Under the pieces are notes generated by a model that saw only the letters and a list, made by a program, of their open reading frames with translations, had not been told where the DNA came from and searched no databases. Below are positions 7,102 to 11,725 of a DNA stretch of 11,725 nt, one piece after another. The first letter of the stretch is position 1. Every line of letters starts with the position of its first letter. The DNA lies in NCBI GenBank assembly GCA_012965625.1, contig DTSC01000181.1, forward strand, positions 1 through 11,725. The letters run 5' to 3'. A program made the translations under genes and the position numbers. This DNA is from Flavobacteriales bacterium (GTDB lineage Bacteria > Bacteroidota > Bacteroidia > NORP154).

Positions 7102-8241
7102 ATGAAATTTGGCTTTTTTACGATCTCCACATTTGATCTTATTCCCTTATGTAAGCACATAACGGATCATGTGTGTCTGCTTAGTGATGAGAATTCCGTA
7201 GATATGGTTCAATGTCAAGTAGCCAATACTCTGGAATACCATAATAAAGTACGAAAAATAAGCATTGGAGAGTTTGCCGGCCGTACGGACGTACGGTTAC
7301 AATCTTTCCAATTTAAAATAGCAAAATATTTCAAACTAATATATCAGATGATTCGATTTCAGATCAAGAATAGATCTGCGATTTGCTACACTGTAGATTT
7401 ACCGACATTGAATATTTTTTTGCTGATCCGAAGCCTGTTTTTTTTCAATAGGAACTACGTGATTTATCATCAGTTTGAGATTTTAGAACCAGATGCGTAT
7501 ACAGCGTACGACCGGTTTAATCTTGCTCTATTTAAAATGATGAAAAAAAGGCTGGATTTGTTCATCTGCCCAGAGGCAAATCGAATTGAATATTTTATTG
7601 AAATTTCTGGCAAAGCGACCTACAGAACCTATTTGTTTCCCAATACAACAACTCCCACACATTGGGTTGCTGATACCCATATTTCAAATGACAAGACTAT
7701 AACAATAGCACATATCGGTACTGCAGTTGGTGGCCACTATACCCAGCAATTTTTAGAAGTGATATCTGATCTCGATGGAATAAGAGATTATAAGGTGCAA
7801 TTTATTGGTTATTTACCGACAGAAGTTAAGAATTTGGTCCAGTCATATAACCTCCCACATCTTGAACTAATTGATGACCTGCCTCACAAGAAACTACAGG
7901 AATATTATGGAAAAATAGATATCGGAATCATTTTGTATAAGGATCTAGGGATAAATTACAAGTATTGTGCTCCCAATAAGTTGTATGAGTATTGGGCCAA
8001 CGGAATTTATGTAATAGCGCATCCGTTGGATGGACTGGTGTCAATTTTTGCAGATGACAAATTGGGAAAGCTTTGCGATATGGATAATGAAGCTGAATTT
8101 AAAAATGCTGTTTTATCTGCTATGGAAGAGTGGGATAACAATACCAGGGTTCAGATTATGGCTATTTTTGAAGAGAAATATTCAATCAAAAGATATTTTG
8201 AAGGGTTATCTCGAATATTAAGTGAACAGTTTATTAATTAA
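7102..8241 (+). CDS. Glycosyltransferase family 4-like protein
   Basis: A 379-residue GT-B protein. The N-terminal domain is less regular than usual and holds two hydrophobic, basic stretches (residues 72-88 and 102-122) that could lie against the membrane. RLDLFICPEANRIEYFI (150-166) and TYLFPNTTTP (176-185) mark the end of the acceptor domain. The donor domain begins at TITIAHIGTAVGGHY (199-213), with the Gly-rich loop. YKVQFIGYLP (230-239), LELIDDLPHKKLQEYYGKIDIGI (254-276) and APNKLYEYWANGIYVIAHPLDG (290-311) are classic landmarks. Glu298 in that last segment stands in the usual nucleotide-sugar position. The TAA stop abuts the ATG of wecB with no base between, so the two are almost certainly translated together. 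This makes it tempting, though unproven, that this enzyme uses UDP-ManNAc or a sugar derived from it. There is a 129-base gap upstream with no recognised promoter. Confidence 0.85.
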   Translation: MKFGFFTISTFDLIPLCKHITDHVCLLSDENSVDMVQCQVANTLEYHNKVRKISIGEFAGRTDVRLQSFQFKIAKYFKLIYQMIRFQIKNRSAICYTVDLPTLNIFLLIRSLFFFNRNYVIYHQFEILEPDAYTAYDRFNLALFKMMKKRLDLFICPEANRIEYFIEISGKATYRTYLFPNTTTPTHWVADTHISNDKTITIAHIGTAVGGHYTQQFLEVISDLDGIRDYKVQFIGYLPTEVKNLVQSYNLPHLELIDDLPHKKLQEYYGKIDIGIILYKDLGINYKYCAPNKLYEYWANGIYVIAHPLDGLVSIFADDKLGKLCDMDNEAEFKNAVLSAMEEWDNNTRVQIMAIFEEKYSIKRYFEGLSRILSEQFIN

Positions 8242-9369
8242 ATGAAAAAGTTAATAGCCGTAATTGGAACCCGTCCTGAACTAATCAAAACCGCTCCTGT
8301 CATTCGGCAATTCTCTGAAATGGGCCTGAGGGAGAAGCTTATCATAGTAAATACAGCCCAGCATAAAGATCTGCTAGATCCTTTTTGGGGCCTTTTTGGG
8401 ATAGATTATGATTATAAATTAGATCTTATGGTTTCCGGACAGAACTTGAGTAAATTAACGAGCCGGGCAATTATTCAGTTTCAAGGGTTGCTTGATAATT
8501 TGTTAAATGATGACATTGTACCGGCGGGTATATTGGCACAAGGTGATACAACTACTGTTATGGTTTCTTCTATGGTAGCTTTTTACAATCAGATTAAGTT
8601 CTTACATCTTGAAGCTGGCTTACGAAGCGGTGATTTGCAAAATCCGTTTCCTGAAGAGTTTAACAGAAAAGTTGCGAGTATGGTGACCTCAGTTCATTTT
8701 GCTCCGACCCAACTTGCAAAGGAAAATTTGATTAATGAAGGTATTAATACCAAGAACATATTGGTTACCGGTAATACAGTGGTTGATGCTTTAAACTACA
8801 TTACCAGTACTGAAAACTATAAACACGGTTGGAATAACAGCGAGCTATCAATGAAGTTGAAAAACAGAGAGAACATTGTTCTGATAACTTGCCATAGAAG
8901 AGAAAATTTTGGACAAAATCTAAAAAATATAATTGAGGCAATTAAGAAATTAGCAGATGTTCACCATGATTATTGTTTTGTATGGGCTATACATCCAAAC
9001 CCTCAGGTTAAGGACACTTTGCTGTCAGCTGGATTAGCAGAGGTTGGAAACATCATCCTAACTCCCCCCGTAAACTATATTGAACTATTGAACATTTTAT
9101 CTGTGTGTAGGGTGGCAATCTCTGATTCAGGAGGGATTCAGGAAGAAGCCCCTTCCTTTAATGTTCCCGTATTGGTGTTGAGAGAAAAAACCGAAAGGCC
9201 TGAGGGAGTTGAATTGGGGGTTGCACATCTGGTTGAAGCGGATGTTGATAAGATAGTGAATACCTTTAACGAGGTCATATTGGGAAAGCCGGGTAACAGG
9301 ACCAATCCCTATGGAGACGGCTATTCTTCAATTAAAATTGTTGACTACATAAATCAATATTTATTCTGA
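8242..9369 (+). CDS. wecB: UDP-N-acetylglucosamine 2-epimerase (non-hydrolysing)
   Basis: The 375-residue product catalyses reversible C2 epimerisation of UDP-GlcNAc to UDP-ManNAc in the cytoplasm. The family motifs appear in order: IGTRPELIKTAPVI (residues 8-21) with Arg11 and Lys16; AQGDTTTV (99-106) with Asp102; HLEAGLRSG (122-130) with Glu124; PFPEEFNRK (135-143) with Glu138; VTGNTVVDAL (175-184); CHRRENFG (217-224) with His218; AIHPNP (249-254); SDSGGIQEEAP (294-304); and LREKTERPEG (313-322). These cover the residues needed for substrate binding and the anti-elimination / syn-addition mechanism. The length is normal and the gene is intact. No UDP-ManNAc dehydrogenase (wecC) is visible here, so the product may be used as ManNAc or modified by genes outside the window. 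The start directly follows the stop of the GT4-like gene. A close relative could act on another UDP-HexNAc, for example a 2-epimerase making UDP-FucNAc-type sugars. The basic reaction type is secure. Confidence 0.95.
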   Translation: MKKLIAVIGTRPELIKTAPVIRQFSEMGLREKLIIVNTAQHKDLLDPFWGLFGIDYDYKLDLMVSGQNLSKLTSRAIIQFQGLLDNLLNDDIVPAGILAQGDTTTVMVSSMVAFYNQIKFLHLEAGLRSGDLQNPFPEEFNRKVASMVTSVHFAPTQLAKENLINEGINTKNILVTGNTVVDALNYITSTENYKHGWNNSELSMKLKNRENIVLITCHRRENFGQNLKNIIEAIKKLADVHHDYCFVWAIHPNPQVKDTLLSAGLAEVGNIILTPPVNYIELLNILSVCRVAISDSGGIQEEAPSFNVPVLVLREKTERPEGVELGVAHLVEADVDKIVNTFNEVILGKPGNRTNPYGDGYSSIKIVDYINQYLF

Positions 9370-9370
9370 A

Positions 9371-9406
9371 ATGAAAACAAGCTTAACTGATACTTGCTTC
9401 ACATGA
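9371..9406 (+). other. Possible micro-ORF bridging wecB and the wzy-like gene
   Basis: One base after the wecB stop an ATG opens an 11-codon frame (MKTSLTDTCFT). Its TGA overlaps the ATG at 9403 in an ATGA arrangement. Such overlaps commonly allow a terminating ribosome to restart, so the short frame could carry ribosomes from wecB into the membrane protein gene. It could equally be chance: an 11-codon frame is easy to find in any spacer, and no ribosome binding site is visible. Confidence 0.25.
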
Positions 9407-10881
9407 GTGTTTTCGGAATGAATAAATTATCTGCGAATTCCGCCAACCGTATTAATAACAATGCGGCAGTTGCAAATTTGCCTTTAATAAGCTTGATAAC
9501 CCTTTTATTCAGCTTATGGATATTCTTATTTGTCGATATATATATCATTTCAAAGCTGGGAATAATACTATGCGTGATTACTGCCCTTAAGTTTGTTGAT
9601 GTTTTGGGTAGAGCTATTCCGATTCGTGAGTTAATTGTTCTATTGATGCTGTTGCAGCTAGTGGTGGCTCCGGTTATTAGTTACAATTATTTTGGTAATG
9701 AATCCTATTACCCAATGGAAGTTGAAGAAGGAGTTTATATTGACTATGTTCTATTTGGAATAGTAGCTTCTATTATCGGGCTGTATTTGAAAGCTAACCC
9801 GAGAAAAACAAATGTTACAGCCATTATTGATAAAATCAGAATGAGCCGGGTGAAAAATAATAAACTCGGCATCTCGCTGATATTCATTGGATTTGCATCT
9901 TTTTTTATACTACCAATTGTACCTGCATCGGTCCAGTTCTTCTTTTTATTATTGTCTAACCTGAGATTTATTGGTTTATTCTATATAGTATTTTCCAATA
10001 ATAGGTACAGACTTATCTGGCTTTTGATCGTATATGGTTCTTTTGCATATAACATTATTGGCGAAGGCCTCTTTATCAACTTGTTTATATGGGGGCTCTT
10101 TCTCTTCATTATTCTCTCTTTTCAATATGAGTTCCGTTATGGTATAAGGCTAGGTCTTTTTATCAGTGGCTTTTTAATAGCTTTTTTTGTACAAACATTC
10201 AAGGAGGACTATAGAAAAGTCGTTTGGAAGGAGGAGGGGGAACAGGAATATGTGAAGTCTTTGCAAAAGGGAGAAAAAACCAAGCAGGATGTATTCCTGG
10301 AAATGGCAGCAGAGCGGGCTGGGGATACGGAAGAAATATATGAATACAGCAATTTGAATAAATTCATTGCTCGAATAAATCAGGGATGGATTCTTACACA
10401 TGTTTTCAATCATGTTCCTTCCAGGGAACCCTTTACTAATGGAACGCTGCTCATTGAAGATATTTCAGCTTCCCTAATACCAAGGTTTTTAAATCCTGGT
10501 AAGAGGACTTCAGGTGGTGAGTATGGTCGTGAAAAATTTATGCGATTTACAGGAAGATATCTTCAAGAAGGCACCAGGATGACGATAGGTACTTTTGGAG
10601 ACGCTTATGTTAATTTTGGATTCTATGGTGGAATTGTTTTTATGTTTTTCTTTGGTTTGTTCTTAAATCTCATTTTGAAATATATTTATTCACTGTCTCA
10701 AAACATATACCCGAGCCTGATGTTGTGGATTCCCTTCATCTTTTTATATGCAATGAGATCGGGTAACGAATTCCTTATAATACTCAATCATATTGTAAAG
10801 AGTTCCTTTGTTGTTTTTGTGATATTTTTTCTGTTCAGGAGTTCATTTCGATCGGCAAAAATATTGGATAGGACCAAGTAG
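9403..10881 (+). CDS. wzy: Polytopic membrane protein, probable O-antigen/polysaccharide polymerase (Wzy-like)
   Basis: A 492-residue integral membrane protein with about ten to twelve hydrophobic segments. The clearest are near residues 28-50, 51-66, 76-93, 111-129, 155-173, 177-198, 203-219, 222-240, 247-264, 409-427, 437-451 and 465-479. A long hydrophilic loop spans about 265-408, probably periplasmic. It contains GRYLQEGTRMTIGTFGDAY (384-402) followed by NFGFYGG (404-410), a pattern typical of Wzy-type polymerases of Bacteroidota, as is the IPRFLNPGKR stretch (359-368). Wzy joins lipid-linked repeat units into long chains on the outer side of the inner membrane. Wzy proteins share little sequence, so the call rests on topology, loop pattern and the neighbouring genes; an O-antigen ligase is a less likely alternative. 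Three starts are possible: TTG at 9394, ATG at 9403 and ATG at 9418. I chose 9403 because it overlaps the stop of a short frame that begins just after wecB. The N-terminal tail of about 27 residues is Asn-rich. Confidence 0.8.
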   Translation: MSVFGMNKLSANSANRINNNAAVANLPLISLITLLFSLWIFLFVDIYIISKLGIILCVITALKFVDVLGRAIPIRELIVLLMLLQLVVAPVISYNYFGNESYYPMEVEEGVYIDYVLFGIVASIIGLYLKANPRKTNVTAIIDKIRMSRVKNNKLGISLIFIGFASFFILPIVPASVQFFFLLLSNLRFIGLFYIVFSNNRYRLIWLLIVYGSFAYNIIGEGLFINLFIWGLFLFIILSFQYEFRYGIRLGLFISGFLIAFFVQTFKEDYRKVVWKEEGEQEYVKSLQKGEKTKQDVFLEMAAERAGDTEEIYEYSNLNKFIARINQGWILTHVFNHVPSREPFTNGTLLIEDISASLIPRFLNPGKRTSGGEYGREKFMRFTGRYLQEGTRMTIGTFGDAYVNFGFYGGIVFMFFFGLFLNLILKYIYSLSQNIYPSLMLWIPFIFLYAMRSGNEFLIILNHIVKSSFVVFVIFFLFRSSFRSAKILDRTK

Positions 10882-10966
10882 AGGGTCAAATTGTTGACAT
10901 GGTTTGACATTGCGAATCAGATGATTGCAGCCTGCAAAATGACAACTAAGATATAAGACTGATACA

Positions 10967-11725
10967 TTGAAAACTGCATTAATAACTGGAATATCAGGAC
11001 AAGATGGGGCCTACCTCTCCAAACTCTTGTTAGATAAAGGATACGAGGTGGTAGGTACCACCCGGGATTTAGATTCTGTTGACCTTTACAGGCTGTCTTT
11101 TCTTGATGCGAAAGAGAGTGTTAAGGTTGTTGGATGCTCATTGGATTCAGAGGCGGAGGTTGGTCGGTTAATTGAAGAAATCGCTCCTGATGAAATATAT
11201 AACTTAGCTGCCCAAAGCTCGGTGGGATACTCCTTTGAAAACCCAATTGGGGCATTAAAGAATAACCTTCTTAACGTTGGGTATTTGCTCAGTGCAGTAA
11301 AGAAGGCTAAGAAAGAGATTAGGTTTTATCAGGCATCAAGCAGTGAAATGTTTGGCAATATCAATGAGTTACCGGTGAAGGAAGACTCCTATTTTCACCC
11401 TTCCAGTCCATATGGTATATCCAAGGCCGCATCACATTGGTTGACAATCAATTATAGAGAAGGCTATGATTTATATGCTGTGTGTGGCATATTGTTTAAT
11501 CATGAATCATGCTTACGGGGTCAGGATTATGTAACCAAGAAAATAATTCGCGGCGCAATACAAATTGCGGAGGGCCGGATGCACAAATTGAAGCTGGGTA
11601 ATCTAGATGTAACGAGGGATTGGGGCTACGCTCCCCGATATGTAGAAGCAATGTGGCTAATGCTTCAACAAGACCAACCTCGAGATTACTTAGTATGTTC
11701 TGGTTCGAGTATAAGTCTCAAGGAC
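10967..11725 (+). CDS. gmd: GDP-mannose 4,6-dehydratase, N-terminal part (3' end outside window)
   Basis: The first 253 residues of a short-chain dehydrogenase/reductase that converts GDP-mannose to GDP-4-keto-6-deoxymannose, the precursor of GDP-fucose, GDP-rhamnose and related sugars. ALITGISGQDGAYLSKLL (residues 4-21) is the NAD(P)-binding loop, with Gly8, Gly11 and Gly14. DEIYNLAAQSSVGYSFENP (75-93), FYQASSSEMFGN (120-131) and SSPYGISKAASHW (146-158) supply the catalytic Ser125, Glu127, Tyr149 and Lys153. GILFNHESCLRGQDYVTKK (174-192) and DVTRDWGYAPRYVEAMWLML (214-233) are specific to the Gmd branch. The frame has no ATG before residue 128 and a stop at 10940-10942, so initiation at the TTG at 10967 is well supported. 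The region after the Rossmann loop (about 30-60) is shorter than in enterobacterial Gmd. Canonical HESP reads HESC here, at Cys182. It lies 85 bases after the wzy-like gene. A C4 reductase or aminotransferase is expected downstream. Confidence 0.92.
   Translation, partial: MKTALITGISGQDGAYLSKLLLDKGYEVVGTTRDLDSVDLYRLSFLDAKESVKVVGCSLDSEAEVGRLIEEIAPDEIYNLAAQSSVGYSFENPIGALKNNLLNVGYLLSAVKKAKKEIRFYQASSSEMFGNINELPVKEDSYFHPSSPYGISKAASHWLTINYREGYDLYAVCGILFNHESCLRGQDYVTKKIIRGAIQIAEGRMHKLKLGNLDVTRDWGYAPRYVEAMWLMLQQDQPRDYLVCSGSSISLKD

Noticed and set aside
7281..7297. GC-rich hairpin CCGTAC-GGAC-GTACGG inside the GT4-like gene, also readable as a tandem 8-mer (CGTACGGA, CGTACGGT).
   Set aside because: It lies within a coding stretch, encodes ordinary residues (Arg-Thr-Asp-Val-Arg), and has no partner copies elsewhere in the window. 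A chance palindrome is the simplest reading.
10174..10413. Minus-strand open frame of 79 codons within the wzy-like gene, and similar minus-strand frames elsewhere (for example 3973-4200 and 4722-4997).
   Set aside because: All but 4722-4997 sit inside strong + strand genes, and that one overlaps the start of the GT2 gene. None has a recognisable family pattern. They are antisense shadows of coding DNA.

Overview
The window is a stretch of a surface-polysaccharide (O-antigen, capsule or exopolysaccharide type) biosynthesis cluster. Every gene lies on the + strand. It most likely comes from a member of the Bacteroidota. The grounds are an AT-rich base composition, almost no Shine-Dalgarno sequences ahead of well-supported starts, one good match to the Bacteroidota -7 promoter element (TATATTTG followed by CACC, at 3176), and glycosyltransferase sequences resembling those I know from that phylum. 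The assignment is inferred; no marker gene is present.

Layout. 1-1432: the end of a SAM methyltransferase, overlapped by a GT-B-like glycosyltransferase. 1433-1688: a 256-base gap with no gene. 1689-3035: a GT4-type glycosyltransferase. 3036-3212: a gap carrying the promoter candidate. 3213-4681: two tightly linked methyltransferases, a small class I enzyme and an FkbM-type enzyme. 4682-4822: a gap with an 11-bp inverted repeat. 4823-8241: three more glycosyltransferases (GT2, CgeB-like, GT4-like) with short gaps between them. 8242-9369: wecB, UDP-GlcNAc 2-epimerase, starting directly after the preceding stop codon. 9403-10881: a polytopic membrane protein, probably the Wzy polymerase. 10967-end: the start of gmd, GDP-mannose 4,6-dehydratase, which opens with TTG and runs off the window.

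How it fits together. WecB would supply UDP-ManNAc. Gmd would supply GDP-4-keto-6-deoxymannose, the precursor of GDP-fucose, GDP-rhamnose or aminated or deoxy derivatives. Five glycosyltransferases would build a repeat unit on a lipid carrier, the methyltransferases would decorate it, and the Wzy-like protein would polymerise it outside the inner membrane. No flippase, initiating sugar-phosphate transferase, export machinery or chain-length regulator is visible, so the cluster must extend beyond both ends.

I found no sign of a wholly new kind of system, no mobile element, no CRISPR array and no RNA gene. The most useful leads are non-coding or architectural: alternative hairpins ahead of the GT2 gene, a micro-ORF bridging wecB and wzy, and a TTG-initiated short-form Gmd.
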